Source: Arthrobacter sp. StoSoilB20
Lineage (GTDB): Bacteria; Actinomycetota; Actinomycetes; Actinomycetales; Micrococcaceae
Direction of reading: 5' to 3'
Length of the DNA: 64,000 bases
Assembly: GCF_019977295.1 (NCBI RefSeq)
Contig: NZ_AP024651.1
Location: 4,278,001 to 4,342,000, forward strand
The notes under the pieces were generated by a model. It made no database searches. It was given only the letters and a program-made list of their open reading frames with translations, and was not told the DNA's origin. The translations under genes and the position numbers were made by a program. The stretch's first letter is position 1; each line of letters starts with the position of its first letter. This document shows positions 43,989-53,394 of this stretch, piece after piece.

Positions 43989-44987
43989 GTGCAGTTGAGT
44001 CAAGCATTCGTCAAGACCGCAGCCGGGTGGCTGCTCGGTCTGATGCTTGCTGCCGCCGGGGCCATCGTATGCATCAACCTGGTGAGCTCATCAGTGGCCA
44101 GCCCCCAACAGCCCGTCAAGGAGTATCTGACGGCGCTGCAAAAGGGCGAAGGCGAAGAAGCGCTGGGTCTCCTCCGCGCCAAAGTACCCACGTCCAACGC
44201 TGCGATGCTGGACGGCACAGCCTTGCAGACTGCCGCTTCCAAAATGTCCGACGTCAAAGTGGGAAACCCGGAATCACGGGGCAACAACCGCGTAGCCGTC
44301 CCGGTCGATTACACCTTGGACGGCAGCAAGCTCCGCACCGAGTTCCTGATGGAGCGGACCGGGACGCAATGGTTGTTCTTCGCCAAATGGGCGTTTGTGC
44401 CCACCACGCTGCCCACCATCGACGTCACCGTGGTTAACGCCAGCGAGGCCACCCTGAACGGCGTGCCGGTCAATATGCCCAACGGCCGCAACACGTTCGC
44501 CGTGTTCTTCCCCGGCAAATATGAGGCCAGCCTGAACGGGACGTTCTTTGAAGCGCCGCCCACCTCCGCCCTGGTATCAACGCGCGACGGCGGCCAGGCG
44601 CCCCTGAACCTGCAGACGCGGTCGACGAAGGCCATGAACGAAGCAGTAGCCGGGAAGGTCAGGGAGTTCCTGGACACCTGCGCTGCCCAGGCTACAGAGC
44701 AGCAACGGCTCCAGCCCGATTGCCCGTTCTACCATGTCAGCAACGCCCGCGTGGTGGACGGGACCATCAAGTGGGCCATCACCGAGTACCCCAAGATCAC
44801 CATCGAACCCTTCGGCGGCAAGTGGGTAGTGGCACCCCTCAACGGCAAGGCCACTCTCACCGCGCGGGAGATCAACCTGTTCACCGGCTATGTCAACGAC
44901 CTCAACGTGGAGCACGACTTCAGTTTCACCACCCAACTGGACGTCGGCGGAGATACCGTGACGGTCACACCGATGCTGACGTTCTGA
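43989..44987 (+). CDS. Membrane-anchored protein of unknown function
   Basis: 332-residue protein starting at GTG 43989, with one N-terminal membrane helix (about residues 12-33, GWLLGLMLAAAGAIVCINLV) and a large extracytoplasmic domain. There is no lipobox. The domain shows repeated beta-strand character and two cysteines in CAAQATEQQRLQPDC. I favour 43989 because the anchor is then close to the N-terminus and TAACGT lies seven bases upstream as for a leaderless start. ATG 43941 would add 16 residues. No function recognised. Confidence 0.72.
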   Translation: MQLSQAFVKTAAGWLLGLMLAAAGAIVCINLVSSSVASPQQPVKEYLTALQKGEGEEALGLLRAKVPTSNAAMLDGTALQTAASKMSDVKVGNPESRGNNRVAVPVDYTLDGSKLRTEFLMERTGTQWLFFAKWAFVPTTLPTIDVTVVNASEATLNGVPVNMPNGRNTFAVFFPGKYEASLNGTFFEAPPTSALVSTRDGGQAPLNLQTRSTKAMNEAVAGKVREFLDTCAAQATEQQRLQPDCPFYHVSNARVVDGTIKWAITEYPKITIEPFGGKWVVAPLNGKATLTAREINLFTGYVNDLNVEHDFSFTTQLDVGGDTVTVTPMLTF

Positions 44988-45079
44988 TTTCTGGGCCTTG
45001 CCGCCGGACTGGCCCAGTTTTCCACCCCTAAGTCCCGCAATCACTGCCTGTGATGACATGAGAGCCGCCCTAAAATGGG

Positions 45080-45919
45080 CTACTTCGACCACATCCGGGC
45101 CGGCCCACGCAGTAGAACTTCACGCACTTGCCCGAGCATTTTCTCCGGGGCGTACACCACGTCTTCATAGAAGAACCTCAGCACCAGCATTCCTTGCCTG
45201 ATTGCTTCGTTGTCCCGCCTGCGGTCCTTCTTGAACTGGCGCGACTCCAGATGGAAAGCAATGCCGTCGAGCTCGACTATGAGGAATCCTTCAAGGAGAA
45301 AGTCGACGGTTCCTACGCCTTCTATCCACACCTGAGTCTCAGTGCGGATGCCTACGTCCCGGAAGAGAACGCGTGCCAGGGTTTCCAAGAGGGACCCCGC
45401 ACCCCGGTCCACTTTGGCCAGAACCTCACGGGCCCGCCCGCCCCGGTTGCCTGGTAGATGACGGCGAAGATAGCCGAGCCCGATGTCGCCGCGGGTGAAT
45501 GCACTCTCCACCATGACCAGCGCTTCCAGCGGAGGCAAACAGAGAAGTGCGTGCAGGAGGACATCCGGCAGGGCCACATACGGCTCGATCGCTCGAGGCT
45601 GGGACAGTGACAGGCGGTGGCTGACACACCCGGCCGTACGGCGGCCGTTGCTTTGCCAGTAGTGTGGCACGGCGGGTTTGTGCAGCAACCACAGTTCATA
45701 GCGGCTCGCAGCTGATGCGCAGGTAAGCAGCGACCTACTTTTGACTGCTGCTACAAGTGTCGGATCCGCGCTCGGGAGACGCAGCACTCCCCTTTCGACG
45801 CGCACGACGCTTCCCACTCGCAATGCCGCTCGTAGGGCAGCGTCGCTGGAGCCCTGAGCCTGCAGCTGCCGCGTCAATGCAACGCCGCCCAAGCGTCGTA
45901 AGGCATCCTCGGGTTTCAT
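45080..45919 (-). CDS. DUF559 protein with AbiEi-like N-terminal domain
   Basis: 279-residue protein common in Actinobacteria. The N-terminal 70 residues resemble the winged-helix domain of type IV antitoxins (LTRQLQAQGSSDAALRAALRVGSVVRVERGVL). The C-terminus is a Vsr/DUF559 endonuclease-like fold with VDFLLEGFLIVELDGIAFH followed by RRRDNEAIRQGMLVLRFFYEDV, containing the acidic core residues. Whether it cuts DNA in the cell is unknown. No toxin partner is adjacent. It stands alone between unrelated genes. Confidence 0.82.
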   Translation of the reverse strand: MKPEDALRRLGGVALTRQLQAQGSSDAALRAALRVGSVVRVERGVLRLPSADPTLVAAVKSRSLLTCASAASRYELWLLHKPAVPHYWQSNGRRTAGCVSHRLSLSQPRAIEPYVALPDVLLHALLCLPPLEALVMVESAFTRGDIGLGYLRRHLPGNRGGRAREVLAKVDRGAGSLLETLARVLFRDVGIRTETQVWIEGVGTVDFLLEGFLIVELDGIAFHLESRQFKKDRRRDNEAIRQGMLVLRFFYEDVVYAPEKMLGQVREVLLRGPARMWSK

Positions 45920-46023
45920 CCCTCCAGCGTGCTTCTTCGGCTGCCGGGGCGGCAGGGCCGAACCAGGCTATGTGGATAACGCAAAGATAGGGACCGGCCC
46001 ACTTTTGACGTCACCCACGGCAT

Positions 46024-46066
46024 AAAAATGGCCCGGGCATTCTCCTAAGAGGTTGCCCGGGCCATT
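46024..46066 (-). terminator. Intrinsic terminator of the thioredoxin/NHL gene
   Basis: AATGGCCCGGGCA (46027-46039) and TGCCCGGGCCATT (46054-46066) are perfect 13-bp arms. On the minus strand the stem is followed by a T-run (AAAAA on the plus strand at 46024-46028). This is a textbook intrinsic terminator for the operon ending at 46080. Confidence 0.88.
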
Positions 46067-46079
46067 CAATGGGTGTGGC

Positions 46080-48053
46080 TTAGTCCATGCCGCGGAGGTC
46101 CAGCACCAACTCCGACTCACCATCGGCCTGAAGGACTACCGGAATGCCCCAGTCCTGCTGGTAAAGGTGGCAGGCTGCGTGGTCGGGAATTTCACCGTCT
46201 TCGGTTTCGGGCCCATCACATGCCGCCGCGCGGGCGGTGATGTGAAGGATGCCCTCGGGAACGTCGGCAGACAATTCCAGTGTGCGCAGCAAACCCACTG
46301 ATGTGCCTCCACCGGACACCAGCAGCTCCGGCGGGGTGGACGAAATCTTCAGCTGTGTGGGATCGCCCCAACGGTCGTCGAGCTTCTGGCCCGTGGGAGC
46401 CTTGAACCGGACTGCAAGCTGCAGGTTCCCCGGAGTCACCGGGCTCTTGGGGCGGTGCGTCTGCGATGCGCCCTCATCCACCTGCTGGGCTTCCTTGGGA
46501 ATCGGGACCAGCACCAGTTGGTGTTTGTTGGACTCCACCACTACGAGCAGTGGCTCGCTGCCTTCAACCTGGACAACGACGACGTCGCTCGGCTCAGCGA
46601 GGCCCCTCGCCAAAGTGGACACAGACTTGGTTGCGGGATCGTACCGGCGAACAGCCCCGTTGTAAGTGTCGGCGATGGCCACGGAACCATCCGGGAGGAC
46701 TGTAACGCCGAGCGGGTGCTGCAAGCGGGCCTCGCCGGCGTCGCCGTCACGGAACCCGAAGTCGAACAGACCCTTGCCGACAGCGGTTTCCACTGTCACT
46801 CCGGATTCGCTGAGGACCAGGCGGCGCAAGGACGAAGTTTCCGAGTCAGCCACCCAGATGTTGCCGTCTGCGTCGATGGCCAGGCCGGACGACTGGGCAA
46901 ACCAGGCTTCCTCTGCCTTGCCGTCCAGCAGCCCCTCCAGCCCGGAACCGGCAAGGATGGAGACCGCGTTGGTGAGGGGGTCGAAAGCGAAGATCTGGTG
47001 GGTACCGGCCATCGCGATGACCACCCGCTGCAGCTTTTCGCTCCACACCACGTCCCACGGTGAGGAAAGTGAAACGTCCGTTCCGAGACCCAGCGCCCCG
47101 ACATCGATCGAGTCGGCAGCGAAGTCAGCCGGGCCGGCGTCGTGGTGTTCCGACCAAGTGCCGGCTCCGGCATCGGTCACGCGGGCAGGACCGGCGTCGA
47201 GCAACCGCTGTACACCGTTGCCTGCAACGGTCTGCACGTACCCCGAGCTGAGCGTCACACCGCGGAGTCTGTGGTTGACGGTGTCCGCAACGACGGCGTC
47301 ATAACCAAGCTTCCAGGCCAGCTCCGAGGGGAGCAGCGCGATGCCTTGCGGCTCGTTGAACTGTGCGATCTCCGCTTGGCCATCCAGGTAGCCCTTGGTC
47401 CCGGAACCGATGACGCGCTCCACGGTTTCAAGGTCGGGGCGGAGCTCCACCAAGCGGTGGTGTCCTGAGTCCACTACCAAGTAGTTGCCGTTGGACAGCT
47501 GGGTGGCCTTACCTGGAAAACGCAGAGTGCCCGATGTCGGCTCAGGAGCCACATACGGGCCGTTGCCCCGGTGCAGGGTGCCCTTGGCTTCGTGCTCGGC
47601 AACGAGTTCCTCGAGCAGAACGGCGAGTCCGTCCGCGTGGCCCTCGCCGGAAAGGTGGGCAACGATGTAGCCCTCGGGGTCCACAACAACCAGGGTGGGC
47701 CACGCGCGGGCCGTGTAGGCCTTCCACGTTGCGAGCTCAGGATCGTCAAGGACCGGGTGGTGGATTTCGTACCGTTCAACGGCCGATGCCAGCGCCACAG
47801 GATCCGCTTCGTGTTCGAACTTGGGCGAGTGCACGCCTACAGTCACCAGGACGTCCGAGTACTTTTCTTCAAGCGGGCGCAGCTCGTCCAGCACATGCAG
47901 GCAGTTGATGCAGCAGAAGGTCCAGAAGTCGAGCAGCACGATCTTGCCGCGCAAAGACTCGAGGTCCAAGGATTTGCCGCCCGTGTTGAGCCAGCCGCGG
48001 CCCTCCAGTTCGGAGGCCCGGACCCGGAGTTGGGTGCGTACGGTTTCGCTCAT
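46080..48053 (-). CDS. Thioredoxin-fold NHL-repeat protein (NHLRC2-like)
   Basis: 657-residue protein. Residues about 1-160 form a TlpA-like thioredoxin domain with FWTFCCINC and the redox pair Cys48-Cys51. Residues about 165-500 hold NHL repeats (for example GNYLVVDSGHHRLVEL, QFNEPQGIALLP and DGNIWVADSETSSLRRLVL) that build a beta-propeller, followed by a C-terminal beta domain. There is no signal peptide, so it is probably cytoplasmic. The architecture matches NHLRC2, whose exact reaction is unsettled. The start overlaps the CtaG-fusion stop by one base, so both are co-translated. Confidence 0.9.
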   Translation of the reverse strand: MSETVRTQLRVRASELEGRGWLNTGGKSLDLESLRGKIVLLDFWTFCCINCLHVLDELRPLEEKYSDVLVTVGVHSPKFEHEADPVALASAVERYEIHHPVLDDPELATWKAYTARAWPTLVVVDPEGYIVAHLSGEGHADGLAVLLEELVAEHEAKGTLHRGNGPYVAPEPTSGTLRFPGKATQLSNGNYLVVDSGHHRLVELRPDLETVERVIGSGTKGYLDGQAEIAQFNEPQGIALLPSELAWKLGYDAVVADTVNHRLRGVTLSSGYVQTVAGNGVQRLLDAGPARVTDAGAGTWSEHHDAGPADFAADSIDVGALGLGTDVSLSSPWDVVWSEKLQRVVIAMAGTHQIFAFDPLTNAVSILAGSGLEGLLDGKAEEAWFAQSSGLAIDADGNIWVADSETSSLRRLVLSESGVTVETAVGKGLFDFGFRDGDAGEARLQHPLGVTVLPDGSVAIADTYNGAVRRYDPATKSVSTLARGLAEPSDVVVVQVEGSEPLLVVVESNKHQLVLVPIPKEAQQVDEGASQTHRPKSPVTPGNLQLAVRFKAPTGQKLDDRWGDPTQLKISSTPPELLVSGGGTSVGLLRTLELSADVPEGILHITARAAACDGPETEDGEIPDHAACHLYQQDWGIPVVLQADGESELVLDLRGMD

Positions 48054-50557
48054 CAGCGTCCTTCCAGCTTGGTGTTTGGTTCAGTCTGCCCGGCAGGGTC
48101 TGTGGTGGTGCGTTCGGCAGTGCTGCTTTCGGCGGTCGTACGTCCGGCAGCGCCTCCACTGGTGCGTTCGGCGGTGCTGCTTTCGGCGGCCGTGCGTCCG
48201 GCAGCTTCGCCTTCGTGCTGGGCTAACCTGGATGGTTGACCTGGCTTGGAGGTTTGGGCAGTGCTGCTTTCGGCGGCCGTGCGTCCGGCAGCGCCTCCAC
48301 TGGTGCGTTCGGCGGTCGTGCGTCCGGCAGGGTCTGTGGTGGTGCGTCCGGCGGCGCTGCTTTCGGCGGCTTCGCCTTCGTGCTGGGCCAACCTGGACGG
48401 TTGACCTGGCTTGGAGGTCTGGGCAGTGCGGCTTGCCATCTTGGCATCTCGGTCGGCGAGCCGGGCAAACATATCGTTGTAAGCGCTCAGGTCTGCGTCA
48501 TTATTCCTGTCCGCAGCACGGTCAACACGGCGGGTTTCCCGTTCGTCCGAACGCGACCACATCACCGCCACTCCGATCGCTACCAGCAGTGTGGGTACTT
48601 CGCCGATGCCCCAGGCAACTGCACCGCCCAACTGCTGGTCCCCAATGGCCGACGGCCCCCAGGCCCTGCCCAGGTTCCCAAAGTAGTCAGCGGCCAGCAG
48701 GCCGGTACCACCCATGATGGCCACGCCGAAGAATGCATGGAAGCCCATGGTGGCCAGCAGGAGGAGCAGGCGCATCGGGTAGGGCGCGCGGCGCGGAAGG
48801 GGATCGCTGCCGATCATGCTTAGCACGAAGATATAGCCGGTGAGGAGGAAGTGCACATTCATGAGCTCATGGCCCACATGCTCGCGCATAGCCAGGCCGA
48901 AGAGGTCGGAGTAGTAGAAAAGGACGATTGAACCCGCAAAGTTGGCTGCTGCGAACAACGGGTGCGTCACGATCTGCGAGAACCGGGAGTGCACAAACAG
49001 CAGCAGCCATTCCCTGAGGCCGCGTGAGCCGTGCGTTCCTTCACCCCGGGCGGGCAGTGCGCGCAAGGCCAAGGTTACCGGCGCACCAAGGACCAGGAAG
49101 ATGGGGGCCACCATGGTCAACGCCATGTGATCCACCATGTGCGCCGAGAACAGCACGCGGCCATACACGGCGGGGGGACCGGAGGTGATGTAGGTCAGAA
49201 CCACCAAGCCGATGAACCAGTTCACGGCCCGGAACCAGGACCACTTGTCTCCACGTTTGCGGACCTTGATGATGCCCATGATGTAGGAGACGGCACCGAA
49301 CAACGCCACTCCAACCCATAGCCAATCGAAGCGCCATTCGGTCAGCCAGCGTTCCGGAGTGAGCTCGGGTGGGAGCTCATAGCCGGAGAGGATGAACGAC
49401 GGCGAGGCGTCAGGGGCATAGGTGGTTGGCTGCGGCGGAGCTGAGCGTCCGAGCGCAACGGCAAGTCCCGACGTCGCGCCCATCACCAGCAGCTCAACGA
49501 GAACCAACTGCCACAGCACGCGGCGGGCGGACAGGGAACCGTTTTTGCCGAGCTGCGGGATAACCCACTGCCGGTGCATGAAGCCGATGCCGCCCAGGAC
49601 CAGCGTGGCGAGGGACTTGGCTACGATGAGCTGCCCATACGGGGAGCCGAACAGGTCCGCGGGGTTCGTCACGCGGATGGCGGCATTGATGACACCGGAT
49701 GCAAAGACCAGGACGAAGGCGAAGCCGGCCAGGGCCGAGAAGCGCCGCAGGGTTTGTTCGGTGATGTCCGGCATTCCCTTGCTGCGGGAACCTGTCAGGA
49801 TGCCGGAGAGGACCGCCAGCATGATGATGCCGCCCACCCACGTGGACACTCCCACCAAGTGGAGTCCCAGCGAGTTGATGGCACCTTCATGATCACTGGA
49901 ACTCGATGAGTGCCCGATCAACGCTGTCGGAATGAGGCCAATCAGTGCCAGCAACAGGGTGAACGCCAGCCCGGTCAAGGACCTGACACCAAAGAGGGCC
50001 GTGGTAACCACTGCGGCGATGATGGTGACGGCAAGCCAGGCCTTACCCGTCTCGATGTCCGTCATGAAGTACACCAAGGACCGGGTGAATTCAGCATCGC
50101 CGGACAGGCCCTGGCCCGCTACATCCGCATACGTCAGGACGAGTACTGCCACGGCCGACAACGTCCACACGGCTCCTGCAGCGGCGGCCACAGCAAGGGC
50201 CCGGGCAAAGGCGGGATGTTCGGGTGCGTCGGCATCCTTCTCACGGGAGCGCGACCCACCGATGTTCTTGGGCAGGATTCCGACGGCGAAGATCAAACCG
50301 CCAACCACGGTAGCCACGGAGACGTTATGTATGGCCTTCGCAAATGGAAGGCCCCAGCGGACCAATTCGCCCGGGTCCGAGACCTGCCTGGCTGCCGAGG
50401 CACCGGAGTAGATCAAAGCTGCGGCCAGCGTCAGGAACAGCGCGGCCAGACCAGCAAGTTGCCATGGCAGGGAAATCCCCGCGACTGTAGTGCCTCCTGG
50501 TGCTCCCGGCTTGGGAACAGGCGAAGGGGCAGTTGCGGAATTTCTTGCTGATGGCAC
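48053..50557 (-). CDS. CopD-CtaG fusion membrane protein with repetitive tail
   Basis: 834-residue polytopic protein. The N-terminal half has about eight helices and a CopD-like copper-resistance region (LGLHLVGVSTWVGGIIMLAV). The C-terminal membrane half is a Caa3-type CtaG domain (about six helices, including HMVDHMALTMVAPIFLVLG), used in cytochrome oxidase copper delivery. From about residue 707 the protein is a hydrophilic tail with imperfect tandem repeats, including two copies of TSKPGQPSRLAQHEGEAA and several SSTAERTSGGAAGRT-like units. The start is GTG 50557. A role in copper transport to the oxidase is likely. Confidence 0.88.
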   Translation of the reverse strand: MPSARNSATAPSPVPKPGAPGGTTVAGISLPWQLAGLAALFLTLAAALIYSGASAARQVSDPGELVRWGLPFAKAIHNVSVATVVGGLIFAVGILPKNIGGSRSREKDADAPEHPAFARALAVAAAAGAVWTLSAVAVLVLTYADVAGQGLSGDAEFTRSLVYFMTDIETGKAWLAVTIIAAVVTTALFGVRSLTGLAFTLLLALIGLIPTALIGHSSSSSDHEGAINSLGLHLVGVSTWVGGIIMLAVLSGILTGSRSKGMPDITEQTLRRFSALAGFAFVLVFASGVINAAIRVTNPADLFGSPYGQLIVAKSLATLVLGGIGFMHRQWVIPQLGKNGSLSARRVLWQLVLVELLVMGATSGLAVALGRSAPPQPTTYAPDASPSFILSGYELPPELTPERWLTEWRFDWLWVGVALFGAVSYIMGIIKVRKRGDKWSWFRAVNWFIGLVVLTYITSGPPAVYGRVLFSAHMVDHMALTMVAPIFLVLGAPVTLALRALPARGEGTHGSRGLREWLLLFVHSRFSQIVTHPLFAAANFAGSIVLFYYSDLFGLAMREHVGHELMNVHFLLTGYIFVLSMIGSDPLPRRAPYPMRLLLLLATMGFHAFFGVAIMGGTGLLAADYFGNLGRAWGPSAIGDQQLGGAVAWGIGEVPTLLVAIGVAVMWSRSDERETRRVDRAADRNNDADLSAYNDMFARLADRDAKMASRTAQTSKPGQPSRLAQHEGEAAESSAAGRTTTDPAGRTTAERTSGGAAGRTAAESSTAQTSKPGQPSRLAQHEGEAAGRTAAESSTAERTSGGAAGRTTAESSTAERTTTDPAGQTEPNTKLEGR
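48082..48428 (-). repeat. Tandem repeat encoding the CtaG-fusion tail
   Basis: The segment repeats at two scales: a block of about 60 bp occurs at about 48205-48263 and 48369-48428 with few differences, and shorter GTGCGTTCGGCGG / GTGCGTCCGGCAG-like units recur between and after. It keeps the reading frame, so it is coding and likely to vary in length between strains. Confidence 0.8.
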
Positions 50558-50636
50558 TCATCCATTGTCCGCTACCTGTCGCCGGGCTGCGAATCGGGAG
50601 GGTGCTATGTGGATGCAGGACGCTATGTGGAAAACA

Positions 50637-50670
50637 GAAGGGACGGCAACCAGCAGGTTGCCGTCCCTTC
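50637..50670. terminator. Hairpin terminator after the HU gene
   Basis: GAAGGGACGGCAACC (50637-50651) and GGTTGCCGTCCCTTC (50656-50670) are perfect 15-bp arms with the loop AGCA. It lies 21 bases downstream of the HU stop and an A-rich sequence flanks it on the plus strand. Confidence 0.85.
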
Positions 50671-50691
50671 AAGGCGTTCGCCGAAGAGTAA

Positions 50692-50979
50692 TTACTTCTT
50701 CTTGGCGACAGCAGCCTTCAGCTTGGAGCCAGCGGTCAGCTTGACGCTGTGGCCGGCTGCGATCTGGATGGTCTCGCCGGTCTGCGGGTTGCGACCGGTG
50801 CGGGCTGCACGGTCGGTGCGCTCAACTGCGAGCCAGCCCGGGATGGTGATCTTTTCGCCAGCGGCGACAGAAGTCTCGAAAACTTCGAACAGTGCATCGA
50901 GCACGGAGTTGACTGCTGCCTGGCTGGTGCCAGCCTTGCCTGCTACCTCTGCAACGAGTTCACTACGGTTCTTAGCCAT
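50692..50979 (-). CDS. hup: HU-family DNA-binding protein
   Basis: 95-residue histone-like protein. The N-terminal helices read [29 protein letters not shown], and the DNA-binding arms are GWLAVERTDRAARTGRNPQTGE. The C-terminus ends in AAVAKKK but lacks the long Lys/Ala tail of mycobacterial HupB. An AGGAGG ribosome-binding site lies before the ATG at 50979. It binds and bends DNA as part of the nucleoid and appears monocistronic. Confidence 0.94.
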   Translation of the reverse strand: MAKNRSELVAEVAGKAGTSQAAVNSVLDALFEVFETSVAAGEKITIPGWLAVERTDRAARTGRNPQTGETIQIAAGHSVKLTAGSKLKAAVAKKK

Positions 50980-51192
50980 TTACGTCCTCCTGGACTCATA
51001 CGTTTTTGAGCTTTCAAGCGGAATGCGAGCAAGCCACTGTTCGAAAACTTACCAGCTTGGGCTGACATGGCCAGCAAATTCCGCGTGTTTCCGCGCCTTT
51101 TTGACCAAAATCACCGGATTTTCGCGGTTTTTAGGGGTGCTTTACGCCCTTGGCGTACCCTAGGGCCCCGGCCGGCCCCGCAGTGTGCCCCG

Positions 51193-51756
51193 TCAGGACA
51201 GGATGCGCTGGAACAGAACGTGGTCCTGCCACCCTCCCGCAATCTGAAGGTAGGACCGCGCAACGCCGATCTTCTCAAAGCCGGACCGCCGCAGCACTGC
51301 CTGGGAACCTGCGTTGTGAAGCAACGTGGCGGCTTGGATCCTATGAAGACCAAGCTCCTCATCGGCCATCGATACGACGGCGGCCACCGAAGCCGATGCG
51401 TGGCCCCTGCCGACGCATTCCGCATCGATCCAGTAGCCCAGGTTGGCACTCTGGAAAGGGCCGCGAACAATGCCCGTGAGCGTGATCGCCCCCTGGATAC
51501 CACGGCTGCCGATGATGACCCACGACACTTCGCGACCGGCTGTAGAGTGCTCCACCTTGGCCCGCAAGACAGTTTCCTGACCCTTCACCGTGAAAAACTC
51601 TTCAGTGCGGACTGGCTCCCAAGGAGCCAAATGGCTGCGGTTGCGCACGTAGGCAGCGGCCATTTCCGGGGCGTCGGACAGCTCAAGCTGGCGTAAGTGC
51701 AGCTCTTCACCGCTTCCCCCGACCACCCTTGTGGACACCCTTCTTGTCAGATTCAT
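51193..51756 (-). CDS. RimJ/RimL-type GNAT acetyltransferase
   Basis: 187-residue acetyltransferase. LHLRQLELSDAPEMAAAYVRNR is the typical N-terminal segment, GYWIDAECVGRGHASASVAAV is the acetyl-CoA-binding region, and LHNAGSQAVLRRSGFEKIGVAR is the C-terminal signature of ribosomal-protein N-acetyltransferases. The target is unknown. It is divergent from the patatin gene. Confidence 0.87.
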   Translation of the reverse strand: MNLTRRVSTRVVGGSGEELHLRQLELSDAPEMAAAYVRNRSHLAPWEPVRTEEFFTVKGQETVLRAKVEHSTAGREVSWVIIGSRGIQGAITLTGIVRGPFQSANLGYWIDAECVGRGHASASVAAVVSMADEELGLHRIQAATLLHNAGSQAVLRRSGFEKIGVARSYLQIAGGWQDHVLFQRILS

Positions 51757-51958
51757 CCCCAGACTCTACCGGCAGTAGTCCTGCCAATTGCGCCTGCATC
51801 TCCAGGGTGGTAGTTTTCGGTTGATCGTGAACTTTTGACAGGAGGTGGGACCCATGAACGCTGTACCAATAGTGGGCGCTCCCTCCAGTCCACGATCCCG
51901 CGGCTGAACCAGTCGCCATCAGGAGCGCCTTAACCCGCATTTCGCGAAAGGCACTCCC

Positions 51959-52996
51959 ATGAATACTTCACCTTCTTCGTCCCAGTACGGGAACCCGACG
52001 GCGGCACCCAAGACGGCGGGGCACTTGCTGTCAGCCCTTTCCCAACCCGCGGAATCCCAGCCCGCCGAGTCCCGTCCGGGGGCCGATGCCGGACCGCTGA
52101 CCCGGAATTCCAGCAATGAAAAGCGTGCCCTGGTCCTCGGGGGCGGTGGATCCACAGGCAATGCATGGCTGATTGGGGTCATTGCAGGTCTTCTGGAGGC
52201 GGGGCTGGATGTCACCAGGGCCGACGTGACCGTTGGCACTTCTGCCGGTTCCACAGCAGCCGCCCAGTTGGCCGGCGCAACGCCAATCGGACTTTTCAAT
52301 GCGATAGTCGAAGCTCCGACGCAGCAACGCGGGGGCACTGTGGGATCGGGACCGGTTGGTGCCGGGGCCAAACCCGTAGTGGACCACATGCAACGAACCA
52401 GCAACATCATGAACGATTCCACAGACATGGCGGATATGCGCCGGAGGTTGGGCGCAGCAGCAATCGAGATGGCCGAAGCCATGGAGGGGTCCAGCGACCG
52501 GTGGCGGGCCACGGTCGCAACCCGGCTCCCCAGCAAGGAATGGCCGGAACAGTCCATCCTCCTGACCGCAGTCGATGCCCGAACGGGCGACCCCGTGGTT
52601 TTCCACCGCGGGAGCGGTGTGGACCTGGTCGACGCTGTGGCAGCCAGTTGTGCCAGCGGTTTTGCCTACAGCATAGGCAATAACCAGTACATCGACGGCG
52701 GCTACCGTACCAACGCTGAGAACGCTGACTTGGCTGCCGGCCATGGAAGAGTCCTCGTGCTGGCTCCCTTCGGCGGACGCACCCGGACGCCGAAGGCATG
52801 GGGCATGCATCTCGCTGGCCAGGTTGAAACGCTGCGCTTAGCGGGCAGCATGGTAGAGACGGTCTTCCCGGACGCTGATTCCGAGCACTTGTTCGGCGTC
52901 AATGCCATGGACCTGTCCCTCAGGCCTGCCGCAGCCACAGCTGGCTACCTGCAGGGCAAGGCCTTGGCGGCGCGCCTGGCAGGGTTCTGGGCCTAG
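51959..52996 (+). CDS. Patatin-like phospholipase
   Basis: 345-residue alpha/beta hydrolase of the patatin family. The oxyanion loop GGGGSTG begins at residue 61, the nucleophile elbow GTSAG has Ser95, and the catalytic aspartate is Asp246 in IDGGYRT. The first 55 residues are polar and contain a short QPAES duplication; there is no signal peptide or membrane helix. It should hydrolyse acyl esters of lipids in the cytoplasm or at the membrane. A GAAAGG-like site precedes ATG 51959. Confidence 0.9.
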   Translation: MNTSPSSSQYGNPTAAPKTAGHLLSALSQPAESQPAESRPGADAGPLTRNSSNEKRALVLGGGGSTGNAWLIGVIAGLLEAGLDVTRADVTVGTSAGSTAAAQLAGATPIGLFNAIVEAPTQQRGGTVGSGPVGAGAKPVVDHMQRTSNIMNDSTDMADMRRRLGAAAIEMAEAMEGSSDRWRATVATRLPSKEWPEQSILLTAVDARTGDPVVFHRGSGVDLVDAVAASCASGFAYSIGNNQYIDGGYRTNAENADLAAGHGRVLVLAPFGGRTRTPKAWGMHLAGQVETLRLAGSMVETVFPDADSEHLFGVNAMDLSLRPAAATAGYLQGKALAARLAGFWA

Positions 52997-53109
52997 AGAA
53001 GGCCCGGGCCGGCCGTCCTCCAATTTATGGAGGCCACGCAGAATGATTACTGCGTGGCCCAGCCGGTGCTTGATGTAGTGCCTGGCTGGTGTTGTGGTGG
53101 TTAAAGGGG

Positions 53110-53138
53110 AAGAGCCCCGACCTGTGGTCGGGGCTCTT
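53110..53138 (-). terminator. rrn operon terminator
   Basis: AAGAGCCCCGACC (53110-53122) and GGTCGGGGCTCTT (53126-53138) are perfect 13-bp arms with the loop TGT, located just after the 5S 3' end on the minus strand. The same hairpin follows the second 5S gene. Confidence 0.88.
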
Positions 53139-53150
53139 GCCTTAATGGTT

Positions 53151-53269
53151 GTCCGGCGGTGTCCTACTCTCCCACACCCTCCCGGGTGCAGTACCATCGG
53201 CGCTGTGGGTCTTAGCTTCCGGGTTCGGAATGGGACCGGGCGTTTCCCCCACGCTATGACCGCCGTAAC
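53151..53269 (-). rRNA. rrf: 5S ribosomal RNA
   Basis: On the minus strand the sequence begins GTTACGGCGGTCATAGCGTG and ends GGACACCGCCGGAC, with the usual complementary ends and the CCCATTCCGAACCCGGAAGC loop region. The 119-base length fits an actinobacterial 5S RNA. The ends are estimated to within a few bases. It is the last RNA of the 16S-23S-5S operon. Confidence 0.95.
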
Positions 53270-53394
53270 CTTTTTACCCGTCCCGGACTGGCCGGACACC
53301 CTGTGTTGGGGGTGTGGTTGTCCTGGGTGGGAAGTTTGTGGTTACAACTGTGGTGCTTGGTTGTTATTCAGTTGTTTGGTTCCTGTGAACGGTT

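Noticed and set aside
48082..48428. CRISPR-like array
   Set aside because: The repeats keep the reading frame, vary in length and lack unique spacers of constant size; they encode a protein tail.
51707..51940. Small minus-strand frame upstream of the RimJ-like gene
   Set aside because: It overlaps the acetyltransferase start in another frame and shows no recognisable domain.
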